Shown: positions 57,224 to 64,000 of the stretch, one piece after another
Layout: every line of letters starts with the position of its first letter
Numbering within the stretch: the first letter of the stretch is position 1
Source: Mayfieldus sp963740555
GTDB lineage: Bacteria; Actinomycetota; Thermoleophilia; Solirubrobacterales; 70-9
DNA: 64,000 nucleotides
Reading direction: 5' to 3'
Assembly: GCA_963740555.1 (NCBI GenBank)
Contig: CAVUES010000005.1
Span: forward strand, 310,001 to 374,000
Program-made: the position numbers and the translations under genes
The notes under the pieces: generated by a model
What the model saw: the letters and a program-made list of their open reading frames with translations, nothing else
What the model was told of the DNA's origin: nothing
The model's database searches: none

Positions 57224-57916
57224 TCAGGCGAAGGGGTCGGGAACCGCGACCGTGAGGTCGTCGAAGCTCGCCGCCGCGCCCTTGTCGGCCTTTGCCGAGC
57301 CCACCGACACGGCCGAGAAGCGACCCGTGAGCGTCGCCGCCGTGTGGGCGTCGTCGACCACTGACGCCAACTTCTTGCCATTCACGAACACGGTCAGATG
57401 AGTTGACCCATCCGCGGTCGGGAACGCCTGCAGCCGCAACTTGTTGGGCTTGCCGACCGCCTTGATGCGGCTTGCCTTGCCCTTTGCCAGCAGCGTGCGG
57501 CCCGCGTTCGGCGGCACATCGCGCCGCAGCTGGTAGGAGCCCTTCTTCGGGAACACGGCAAGCTGGTACTGGCCGTTGTCCCCGTCGCGCAGGGAAACGG
57601 CGACGAAGGTGCGGGCCTGGATCGCGCTCGGGGTGCCCGCAAGAAGGCGGGCGGTGGTCTTGATGTCGAGGTTGGCGCCCACCACGGGGGTGCGGTACTG
57701 ACATTCCCGCGTCCGCTTGCCGACGGTGATGTTCAGCGCCCGAGCGCGGCCACTGCGTGAGCAGGTGCTCTTGCCGAGGTGGACGAGCTGTGTGCGCGCG
57801 GCGGTGCTCGACATCGCATTGGTGTAGATCGGGATCGAGGCGCCGAGCGCCGCCGCCGCGGCGGCGGCTGAGGCGAGGACGGCAAGCGGTATCGCGATCC
57901 GAATGGGTCGATTCAT
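57224..57916 (-). CDS. Secreted lectin-like (concanavalin-like sandwich) protein
   Basis: A 230-residue exported protein with a signal or anchor segment (IAIPLAVLASAAAAAAALGA). A Cys-containing beta region follows (TCSRSGRARALNITVGKRTR, then ECQYRTPVVG). HLTVFVNGKKLASVVDD and GRFSAVSVGSAKADKG are typical of laminin-G/LamG-like jelly-roll domains. No catalytic residues are seen. It lies between clpS and the mutase gene. Function unknown. Confidence 0.55.
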   Translation of the reverse strand: MNRPIRIAIPLAVLASAAAAAAALGASIPIYTNAMSSTAARTQLVHLGKSTCSRSGRARALNITVGKRTRECQYRTPVVGANLDIKTTARLLAGTPSAIQARTFVAVSLRDGDNGQYQLAVFPKKGSYQLRRDVPPNAGRTLLAKGKASRIKAVGKPNKLRLQAFPTADGSTHLTVFVNGKKLASVVDDAHTAATLTGRFSAVSVGSAKADKGAAASFDDLTVAVPDPFA

Positions 57917-58061
57917 AGCTGCGTCTGAGGCACTACTGGACGTGCACCGAAGAGCCTAAACACAGCCTCGGGCGAAAGATGCGCTCGATCGCGCCTGTGC
58001 AGGGGAAATCGCATCAACCGTGGCCTGACACGCCGATGGCGGCGCCGGCGGGCAGCGGGCA

Positions 58062-58067
58062 TAAAAT
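58062..58067 (+). promoter_or_regulatory. -10-like TAAAAT of ecm gene, leaderless
   Basis: TAAAAT is the most AT-rich hexamer upstream and lies seven bases before the ATG at 58075. No Shine-Dalgarno sequence is found between, so transcription probably starts at or next to the ATG. Confidence 0.5.
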
Positions 58068-58074
58068 CTGCGCA

Positions 58075-60078
58075 ATGGCCGAGCATCGCCTGCCCGAGCG
58101 AGACCGACCTTGGGTCATGCGCACCTACGCGGGTCATTCCGACGCCCGCCGCTCCAACGAGCTCTACCGGCGCAATCTCGCCAAGGGACAGACCGGCCTC
58201 TCGATCGCCTTCGACCTGCCCACCCAGACCGGCTACGACCCCGACCAGCCGCTGGCTCGCGGCGAGGTGGGAAAGGTCGGCGTCTCGATCGCCCACAAGG
58301 GTGATATGCACACCCTGCTCGACGGCATTCCCCTCGACGAGATGAACACGTCGATGACGATCAACGCGACGGCCGCCTGGCTGCTGGCGCTCTACGTCAC
58401 GGTCGCCGAGGAAAACGGCATCGAGCGCTCGAAGCTCAAGGGAACGACCCAGAACGACATCATCAAGGAGTACCTGTCGCGGGGCACCTACGCCTTCCCA
58501 CCGGAGCCGTCGATGCGCCTGATCGCCGACACGGTCGCCTTCGCGGTCAACGAGGCGCCGGACTGGAACCCGACCAACGTCTGCAGCTACCACCTCCAGG
58601 AGGCGGGCGCGACGCCGGTGCAGGAGATCGCCTACGCGCTCTCGACCGCGATCGCGGTGCTCGACGAGGTGAAGGCGCGAGGGCAGGTCTCCGAGTCCGA
58701 CTTCCCGAAGGTTTTCGGCCGCATCTCCTTCTTCGTCAACGCCGGCATCAGGCTGATCGAGGAGATCGCGAAGCTGCGCGCGATGGGCCGCATATGGACC
58801 GAGATCGGCCGCGAGCGCTACGGCGTCAGCGACGAAAAGATGCTGCGCTTCCGCTACGGCGTACAGGTCAACTCGCTCGGCCTCACCGAGTCGCAGCCGG
58901 AGAACAACGTGCCCCGCATCGTGCTCGAGGCGCTTGCCGTGACCCTGAGCCGCGACGCCCGCGCGCGAGCGGTCCAGCTGCCGGCCTGGAACGAGGCCCT
59001 CGGCCTCCCCCGCCCCTGGGACCAGCAGTGGAGCCTGCGCATTCAGCAGATCCTCGCCGAGGAGACCGATCTGCTCGAGTATCCGGACATCTTCGAGGGC
59101 TCGGAGGTGATGGAGGGCCTGGTCGAGGAGCTGGTCGAGGGAGCCGGCGCGGAGATGGCGATCGTCGAGGAGCATGGCGGGGCCGTCGAGGCCGTCCCCT
59201 ACATGAAGGCGCGCCTGGTCGAGTCGCACCGCGAGCGGGTGGCGCGGATCGAGCGCGGCGAGCTGACCGTCGTGGGCCAGAACGCCTACACCGAGACCGA
59301 GGACTCGCCCCTCACGCGCGACGCCGAGGGAGGGATCATGAAGCCCGATCCCGAGGTGGAACGGGAGCGCATCGAGGCACTCGAGGCTTGGAAGGCCGAG
59401 CGTGACGACGGGGCGGTTCGCAAGGCGCTCGAGGAGCTGGCCCGTGTCGCCGCCGACGACGGCGAGAACATCATGCCGGCGACGATCGAGGCCGCCAAGG
59501 CAGGCGCCACGACCGGCGAGTGGGCCGGCGTCCTGCGCGACGCCTTCGGCGACTACCGCGCCCCCACCGGCGTCAGCGGTGCAGCCCCCGCCGGCAACCC
59601 GGCGCTGCTCGATGAGGTCCGCAAGCGCGTCGACGAGGTCTCAGAGGAGATCGGGCACCGGATGAAGATCCTGGTCGGAAAGCCCGGGCTCGACGGACAC
59701 TCCAACGGGTCCGAGCAGGTGGCGCTGCGGGCCCGCGACGCCGGCATGGAGGTCATCTACCAGGGCATTCGGCTCACCCCGGAGGAAATCGCCGAGTCGG
59801 CGCTTCAGGAAGACGTCGACGTCGTCGGCATCTCGATCCTCTCCGGATCCCACATGCAGCTGGTCCCCGAGATCGTGCGGCTGCTGCGCGAGGCGGGCGT
59901 CGACGTGCCGGTCGTGGTCGGCGGCATCATCCCCGCCGCCGACGCGGCAAAGCTCCAGCAGGACGGCGTGGCGCGGGTCTACACGCCGAAGGACTTCGAG
60001 ATCAACCGCATGATGGGCGACATCGTCGAGCTGGTCGCACAGCGCAACGGCGCCGGCCAGGCGGCAGCGCCCGCCTGA
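58075..60078 (+). CDS. ecm: Ethylmalonyl-CoA mutase, B12-dependent
   Basis: A 667-residue adenosylcobalamin mutase converting (2R)-ethylmalonyl-CoA to methylsuccinyl-CoA. The catalytic TIM barrel carries RTYAGHSDARRSNELYRRNL, FDLPTQTGYDPDQPLARGEV and SYHLQEAGATPVQEIA. The C-terminal B12 domain has KPGLDGHSNGSEQVALRARD with the cobalt-binding His, and ISILSGSHMQLVPEIV. The barrel plus LDGHSNG rather than DGHDRG distinguishes Ecm from methylmalonyl-CoA mutase. It complements Ccr 3 kb away. ATG 58075 is chosen for the family N-terminus and the TAAAAT seven bases upstream; the longer frame to 57979 is not conserved. Confidence 0.93.
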   Translation: MAEHRLPERDRPWVMRTYAGHSDARRSNELYRRNLAKGQTGLSIAFDLPTQTGYDPDQPLARGEVGKVGVSIAHKGDMHTLLDGIPLDEMNTSMTINATAAWLLALYVTVAEENGIERSKLKGTTQNDIIKEYLSRGTYAFPPEPSMRLIADTVAFAVNEAPDWNPTNVCSYHLQEAGATPVQEIAYALSTAIAVLDEVKARGQVSESDFPKVFGRISFFVNAGIRLIEEIAKLRAMGRIWTEIGRERYGVSDEKMLRFRYGVQVNSLGLTESQPENNVPRIVLEALAVTLSRDARARAVQLPAWNEALGLPRPWDQQWSLRIQQILAEETDLLEYPDIFEGSEVMEGLVEELVEGAGAEMAIVEEHGGAVEAVPYMKARLVESHRERVARIERGELTVVGQNAYTETEDSPLTRDAEGGIMKPDPEVERERIEALEAWKAERDDGAVRKALEELARVAADDGENIMPATIEAAKAGATTGEWAGVLRDAFGDYRAPTGVSGAAPAGNPALLDEVRKRVDEVSEEIGHRMKILVGKPGLDGHSNGSEQVALRARDAGMEVIYQGIRLTPEEIAESALQEDVDVVGISILSGSHMQLVPEIVRLLREAGVDVPVVVGGIIPAADAAKLQQDGVARVYTPKDFEINRMMGDIVELVAQRNGAGQAAAPA

Positions 60079-60130
60079 CGTTTCGTCCACCCGCGGCGGG
60101 GACGTGGGGCGCGCTGCCTAGTATTTGGCG

Positions 60131-60592
60131 ATGCCCAGCGAGCGCACGCTCCGCATCGCCGCGGCCCTGATCGCCCTTCTCGGGCTCGGGGTCGCCATCT
60201 ACATCACGATCGCCGACTCCGGCGGCGGTCACCCGGCCTGCGTCGCCGGGGGCACCGGCTGCCAGACCGTCGCCAACAGCTCCTACTCGCACCTCTTCGG
60301 GGTCAACGTCGCCGTCTTCGGCATCGCCGGCTATGTGCTGCTGATCGGCGCTGCGATCACCCCGGGCGACGCCGGACGCTTCACCGGATTGCTGATGGCG
60401 CTCGTGGGCTTCGGCTTCAGCGCCTACCTCACCTATCTGGAGCTCTTCGTCATCAACGCGATCTGCCAGTGGTGCGTGTTCAGCGCCGTCCTGATGACCC
60501 TCTTGCTGGCTGTCAATATCCTTCGCGCCGCCGGCTACACCGGCGCGGAGTTACGCCCCGACCGCGAGTCGGCATCATTCGCAGGGCCCTAG
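60131..60592 (+). CDS. VKOR-family disulfide oxidoreductase
   Basis: A 153-residue four- or five-helix membrane protein. Redox Cys residues are in HPACVAGGTGCQTVANS and the C-terminal CQWC active site (ICQWCVFSAVLM). VKOR homologues reoxidise DsbA-like proteins and pass electrons to quinones, replacing DsbB in actinobacteria. The DsbA-like gene follows 10 bp downstream. ATG 60131 is six bases after TAGTAT and lacks a ribosome site, so the message is probably leaderless; the TTG at 60125 is the alternative. Confidence 0.9.
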   Translation: MPSERTLRIAAALIALLGLGVAIYITIADSGGGHPACVAGGTGCQTVANSSYSHLFGVNVAVFGIAGYVLLIGAAITPGDAGRFTGLLMALVGFGFSAYLTYLELFVINAICQWCVFSAVLMTLLLAVNILRAAGYTGAELRPDRESASFAGP

Positions 60593-60602
60593 TCCAACAC
60601 CG

Positions 60603-61388
60603 ATGGCATCGCGAGCAGAGGAAAAGCAGAGGCGGCGTGAGGAGCGCCAGCGGGCCGAGGCGGAGGCCGCCGCCCAAGAGCGGCGCCAGCGCCTGGTCAA
60701 GCTCGCCAGCGCCGCCGTCCTCCTGGCCGTGATCGCGGTCGTCGTCGCGGTGATCGTCAGCCAATCCGGCGGTGGCTCGGGCGGCAACGCCTCCGACATC
60801 CATTCGGCAAGCGAGGTTCAGACGCTGCTCAAGGGCATTCCCCAGAAGGGGAACGTGCTCGGCCAGCCAAGCGCCAAGGCGACCCTGGTCGAGTACGGCG
60901 ACCTTCAGTGCTCGACCTGCCAGTTCTACGCTGTGCACGTAATCCCGGGGGTCATCTCCGGCCCCGTGCGCAAGGGCCAGGCGAAGATCGAGTTTCGCCC
61001 CGTCGAGGTCATCGGCCCGCAGTCGGTCCCCGCGGCGGCGGCCACAGGCGCGGCCGGTGAGCAGAACCGGTTCTGGAACTACCTCGAGCTCTTCTACAAC
61101 AACCAGGGCGCCGAAAACTCCGGCTACGTCACCGACGACTTCATGACCGCGATCGCCAAGGGGGCTGGAGTTCCGAACATCAACAAATGGGACCAGAGCC
61201 GCAAGAGCTCCAGCTGGGCCAGCGAAGTCAAGAAGGACCAGACCGAGTTCGTGAACTTCGGCTTCTCCGGCACGCCCTCATTCGCGATCCAGAGCGGCAG
61301 CGGCCCGGTGAAGGCGATTCCGGGGCAGGTCGGTACAACCGTTCTCACCGGGGCGCAGCTGGAGGCCGCAATCAAGCAGGCAGGCTGA
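60603..61388 (+). CDS. DsbA-like thiol:disulfide oxidoreductase, membrane anchored
   Basis: A 261-residue protein with a charged Arg/Glu/Ala N-terminus of about 30 residues. One transmembrane anchor (LASAAVLLAVIAVVVAVIV) and a thioredoxin-fold domain with active site DLQCSTCQFY follow. The cis-Pro loop reads FSGTPSFAI. It would introduce disulfides into exported proteins and be reoxidised by the VKOR encoded just upstream. Similar to actinobacterial DsbA/BdbD-type proteins. Confidence 0.88.
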   Translation: MASRAEEKQRRREERQRAEAEAAAQERRQRLVKLASAAVLLAVIAVVVAVIVSQSGGGSGGNASDIHSASEVQTLLKGIPQKGNVLGQPSAKATLVEYGDLQCSTCQFYAVHVIPGVISGPVRKGQAKIEFRPVEVIGPQSVPAAAATGAAGEQNRFWNYLELFYNNQGAENSGYVTDDFMTAIAKGAGVPNINKWDQSRKSSSWASEVKKDQTEFVNFGFSGTPSFAIQSGSGPVKAIPGQVGTTVLTGAQLEAAIKQAG

Positions 61389-61432
61389 CCGCCGGACTGG
61401 CGCAATTTGCGCCAGGCGCGACAATAGAAGCA

Positions 61433-61999
61433 ATGAGCGAACTGAACGGCGACCGATCGGCGTGGCTGCGCTGCTACCGCTGCTGGTCCCAGAACCTCGA
61501 GATCCAGATCCACTACGACGCGATCCGCCGCGTCGAGCCCGACACCGGCATTCCCACCGAGGGCGTCGACGAGGTCCAGGAAGCCGTCGTGCAGTGCCTC
61601 GACTGCATGCACGACCAGCCTCATCTGGTCCTGCATGGGGATCGGGTGGCGCCGGTCGAGGACCGCTGGGAGCGAATGGTCGCCGGCACGCCATGGGTCG
61701 CCTCCTGCACGGTGACCGTCGACCAGGACCAGGTCGAGACCTGCTCCGGCCCGGAAGCCGCGGAGTCGCTGACCTACGGGGCGTTCGGCGAGGCGGGCAC
61801 GCGCGAGTTCTTCACCCACGTGCGCTTCCACAAGCACGACGACGAGCGGATCGTCGTCCACATGCTGGTCGAGCTTTACGCCCGCTCGGCCGAGGAGGCG
61901 ACCGAGGTGCTCGAGGTCGCGGCCCGCGGGCCGCTGGAGATCACCTCGCTGGCCGAGGAGTCAAGGCCCCCGGCCCACGCCTCCGACGAGGCGCACTAG
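61433..61999 (+). CDS. Hypothetical protein with paired CxxC (zinc-ribbon-like)
   Basis: A 188-residue soluble protein. Two CxxC pairs, RCYRCWSQ near the N-terminus and QCLDCMHD about 40 residues later, suggest a zinc ribbon. The rest is beta-rich with TREFFTHVRFHKHDDERIVV and an acidic end. No family is recognised. GACAAT lies seven bases before the ATG at 61433, again leaderless-like. It is convergent with the small helical gene (adjacent stops at 61999 and 62000). Confidence 0.6.
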   Translation: MSELNGDRSAWLRCYRCWSQNLEIQIHYDAIRRVEPDTGIPTEGVDEVQEAVVQCLDCMHDQPHLVLHGDRVAPVEDRWERMVAGTPWVASCTVTVDQDQVETCSGPEAAESLTYGAFGEAGTREFFTHVRFHKHDDERIVVHMLVELYARSAEEATEVLEVAARGPLEITSLAEESRPPAHASDEAH

Positions 62000-62260
62000 C
62001 TATTTCGAGCGCGTCGCCGGGTCGTCGGTCTCAGGTGGAGCACCGGGCGCTGGGTGGTGCCCATGCTCGCCCGGCTGATCGGGGCCCTTCCCGCCCGGGT
62101 CCTTGATCGCCTTGCCGGCGGCCTTCGCCTTGTCCTTGAGGCTGCCCTCGCCCTTGGCGATGTCCTTGAGCTCGCCGGCATCCTCCTTCAGCGAGTCCGT
62201 GCCGCCGCGCTTGTCGATGACCTTCTTGGCCTGATCGGTGAGTCGCTTCAGGTTGACCAT
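62000..62260 (-). CDS. Small helical protein, MT0933 antitoxin- or CsbD-like
   Basis: An 86-residue charged protein. VNLKRLTDQAKKVIDKRGGT then SLKEDAGELKDIAKGEGSLK and a Pro/His/Gly-rich tail. The Lys/Asp/Ala helix resembles actinobacterial MT0933-type antitoxin or CsbD stress proteins, both only loosely defined. No toxin gene adjoins, so an antitoxin role is unsupported. The ATG at 62260 is preferred; an upstream start at 62296 would add 12 residues. Confidence 0.5.
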   Translation of the reverse strand: MVNLKRLTDQAKKVIDKRGGTDSLKEDAGELKDIAKGEGSLKDKAKAAGKAIKDPGGKGPDQPGEHGHHPAPGAPPETDDPATRSK

Positions 62261-62318
62261 GGGGACCAGCCTACCCGTCTCATGTCGGCCCAACAAGCCA
62301 GCCCGACCTCAATGCGCT

Positions 62319-62864
62319 CTAGTCGACCTGGCCCTCAGCCGTCGGCGTCTCGCCGTTTGGCTTCTTGGGCACCAGCACCGCGCGCTTGAACTCGGCGACC
62401 AGGGTCCCGTCCTGGTTGTAGGCGCGGGTGTGGACGCGAACCACACCGCGGTCGGGCTTCGACTCCGAGGGGCGCACCTCGAGCACCTCGGACTCGACGA
62501 ACAGCGTGTCCCCGTGAAATACGGGCGCAGGGTGCTTGAGCTCGTCGGTGGCCAGGTTGGCGAGCGCCTTGCCGGAGACGTCAGCGACAGTCATCCCGAA
62601 GATCAGCGAGTAGACGTAGGGGCCGACGACGACGTTGCGGCCCTGCTGCGACTGCGCCGCGTAGACGTCGTTCAGATGCAGGGGGTGGTGATTCATCGTC
62701 AGCAGGCAGAAGAGGTGGTCCTCGGTCTCGGTGATCGTCTTCGCGGGCCAGTGCTTGTAGACGTCGCCGACCTCGAACTCCTCCAGATAGCGCCCATAGG
62801 GGCGTGCGCCCGAGGCCTCGCGCCCCGCCTGGTCGGTGATCAGCTCGTGATTCTCGTCGTTCAT
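62319..62864 (-). CDS. MaoC-family acyl-CoA hydratase (mesaconyl-CoA hydratase-like)
   Basis: A 181-residue hot-dog hydratase. RYLEEFEVGDVYKHWPAKTI and TETEDHLFCLLTMNHHPLHL form the MaoC domain; catalytic His is in HPLHLN and an Asn stands where many members have Asp. VVGPYVYSLIFGMTVADVSG follows. This type hydrates mesaconyl-CoA or itaconyl-CoA, both relevant to the ethylmalonyl-CoA pathway and to Ccr and Ecm in this window. TAGGAT is nine bases before the ATG at 62864. Confidence 0.85.
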   Translation of the reverse strand: MNDENHELITDQAGREASGARPYGRYLEEFEVGDVYKHWPAKTITETEDHLFCLLTMNHHPLHLNDVYAAQSQQGRNVVVGPYVYSLIFGMTVADVSGKALANLATDELKHPAPVFHGDTLFVESEVLEVRPSESKPDRGVVRVHTRAYNQDGTLVAEFKRAVLVPKKPNGETPTAEGQVD

Positions 62865-62893
62865 GGGCGCGGCATCCTATCCGGGTACGGCGG

Positions 62894-62946
62894 GCCGCGA
62901 CACAAAGTGTCGCGGCAGAGGCTGGTCAGGCGGCGAAGCCGCCGCA
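62894..62946 (+). repeat. Double-hairpin repeat, copy 3
   Basis: 53 bp containing GCCGCGACAC-AAA-GTGTCGCGGC, spacer AGAGGCTGGTCAG and GGCGGC-GAA-GCCGCC. Compared with 44750-44802 the second stem has swapped C-G for G-C. It lies between the MaoC start and the winged-helix gene stop. Confidence 0.7.
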
Positions 62947-62952
62947 CATTGT

Positions 62953-64000
62953 TCAGCTGGCGAGTGTCGCCGGCAATCCCTCGAACCGGGAGATGTCGGC
63001 GATCTCGGAGTCGATGGCTTTGCGCAGCTCGGCCGATGGCGCCTTTAGGGACTCAAGCTTGACCTCGATCCGGTTTCCCTTGCGCGCGTAGTGCCAGCCA
63101 CCGACGACCGCCCCGTCGCGAACGATGATCGGGCGTAGCCATCCCCCGCCCCCCGCCTTCAGGTGCGTGCGGTGCTCGCGCGGCAGCGCGAAATCGCGAT
63201 TCGCGTAGCCCAACATGTAGGTGTCGAAGGCGCCCAGCATCCGCAGCTGCCCCGGCGCCGCCGAGCGCCGCCTGGCCCCTTTCAGGGAGAGAAGCGTCTC
63301 GTCGCCGATCCGGGACTCGCTCAGCTCTCCCGCGATCTGGCCCAATCCGTCCCTCACCTCCCGCAGCCCGAGCCCCGACCACTTGGCGAAGTCGCGGTCG
63401 GTCGCGGGACCAAAGGCTCCGAGATAGCGACGGGAAAGCTCGGCGAGCGCCGCGTCACGGTCGAAGCGGGGCAGCCTCCCGAGCCAGTCGTCGCGCAGGA
63501 CCAGGCAGGTGCTCTTGCCCTTGTCCGGACCAAGGCAGGCGGCTCCCGACGTCACCACGGATAAGGCGACATGCATCTGGGTCTGGGTGTTCAACTCGAT
63601 GCCCGCCGCCTCCAGGCGGTCGTAGGCTTCGGGCCGGGTCATCGGGCCCTCCTTCTCGAGCGCCCGAACCACGACGCGAATCGCCTTGTCCTGGGTGGCC
63701 GCGGGGACCCCGAGCTGGCCGAGGCGCCGCCGCGACCACTTCTCGATCTGGGGCTCGAACAGGGGCAGCATCCAGCCCGCGTCCTCGGTGGGGATCAGAT
63801 GGATGGTCATTCGCATCACCCAGGTGCGCAGAAGGGAGCGCTCCTCGGTCCGCGCGCGCTCCACGTCGGCGGCGGTGAGCCGGCGGCTGCGGGAGCGAAA
63901 GGTGAGCGGGCCCGCGTAGGTGTCCTGGGCCTGCGCTCCGCCGATCGCCCGGGCGATTTCCGCGGGGGCTCGCATCGATGTCGGGCGATGGAGAAGCTGC
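62953..64000 (-). CDS. Winged-helix DNA-binding protein (HTH_42/YcaQ-like), 5' end outside window
   Basis: At least 349 residues are in the window. An ATG at 63975 exists, but the frame stays open to the right edge and the upstream residues (QLLHRPTSMRAPAEIARAIG then GAQAQDTYAGPLTFRSR) match the family N-terminus, so the true start is beyond 64000. HTH_42 proteins such as AlkX/YcaQ act as DNA glycosylases for interstrand crosslinks or alkylated bases; the QAQD motif is typical. The DNA substrate is not established. It ends 7 bp from the third repeat copy. Confidence 0.72.
   Translation of the reverse strand, partial: QLLHRPTSMRAPAEIARAIGGAQAQDTYAGPLTFRSRSRRLTAADVERARTEERSLLRTWVMRMTIHLIPTEDAGWMLPLFEPQIEKWSRRRLGQLGVPAATQDKAIRVVVRALEKEGPMTRPEAYDRLEAAGIELNTQTQMHVALSVVTSGAACLGPDKGKSTCLVLRDDWLGRLPRFDRDAALAELSRRYLGAFGPATDRDFAKWSGLGLREVRDGLGQIAGELSESRIGDETLLSLKGARRRSAAPGQLRMLGAFDTYMLGYANRDFALPREHRTHLKAGGGGWLRPIIVRDGAVVGGWHYARKGNRIEVKLESLKAPSAELRKAIDSEIADISRFEGLPATLAS

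Noticed and set aside
62000..62260. Toxin-antitoxin pair near the MT0933-like gene
   Set aside because: Neighbouring genes are a CxxC protein and a MaoC hydratase, neither a toxin; similarity is only loose.
1..64000. CRISPR array or cas genes, rRNA operon, insertion sequences
   Set aside because: No regularly spaced repeats, no Cas, transposase or integrase motifs and no rRNA-like sequence were found.

Overview
The window is a high-GC actinobacterial chromosome segment. A complete coenzyme F420 gene set (npdG/fno, cofD, cofC, cofE, fbiC), a DesA3/Rv3230c-like desaturase pair, a DivIVA-domain protein, a VKOR/DsbA pair, CCA-less tRNA genes and many leaderless-looking starts all fit Actinomycetota. 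The mix of families suggests the class Thermoleophilia (Solirubrobacterales or relatives). That placement is inference from gene content, not from a marker-gene search.

Layout. 1-8.5 kb: an SCP2-like partial gene, an amino acid permease, an alpha/alpha-toroid protein, a MacB/FtsX-type ABC exporter, cupin and VOC proteins. 8.6-19.3 kb: a composite genomic island at tRNA-Pro(GGG). Two partial copies of the tRNA (8822-8878 and 12463-12506) plus the intact gene (19250-19323) split it into a fatty-acid desaturase module and an arsenic module (toxin-antitoxin pair, ArsJ, GAPDH, ACR3, ArsC, ArsR, ArsM). 19.3-22.6 kb: a tRNA cluster (Pro, Gly, Trp, Leu-TAG, Leu-CAA) with a PQQ-repeat lipoprotein and a LAGLIDADG-like protein. 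22.6-35.5 kb: M28 peptidase, acetoacetyl-CoA synthetase, a GGDEF/HD-GYP protein, PAP2, an ABC-2 exporter, and an acyl-CoA carboxylase / DivIVA / HMG-CoA lyase / thioesterase / SDR run. 35.5-42.7 kb: F420 synthesis and an alcohol dehydrogenase. 42.7-53.6 kb: aquaporin, phosphoesterase, an NMT1-like binding protein, NRAMP/DtxR manganese or iron homeostasis, YgfZ, an acyltransferase, and a DUF2130-like coiled-coil protein. 53.6-64 kb: crotonyl-CoA carboxylase/reductase, ethylmalonyl-CoA mutase and a MaoC hydratase (ethylmalonyl-CoA pathway signature enzymes), ClpS, MarR/YceI, VKOR/DsbA, and a winged-helix protein cut by the window edge.

How they work together. Acetoacetyl-CoA synthetase, HMG-CoA lyase, the carboxylase beta subunit, Ccr, Ecm and MaoC point to acetyl-CoA, acetoacetate and branched-chain acyl-CoA metabolism through C4/C5 acyl-CoA carboxylation. 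The F420 genes make the deazaflavin cofactor and its NADPH-linked reductase. The ars genes cover arsenate reduction, arsenite efflux, arsenite methylation and 1-arseno-3-phosphoglycerate formation and export.

Features beyond the gene list: the tRNA-Pro attachment-site repeats; a three-copy 49-53 bp double-hairpin repeat with a compensatory base-pair change; a 21-codon mini-gene overlapping both an ABC ATPase stop and its permease start; two compensating frameshifts in a membrane GGDEF/HD-GYP gene; a recurrent -10-like hexamer 6-10 nt before start codons that lack a Shine-Dalgarno site; and operator-like repeats upstream of arsR, marR, merR and dtxR.
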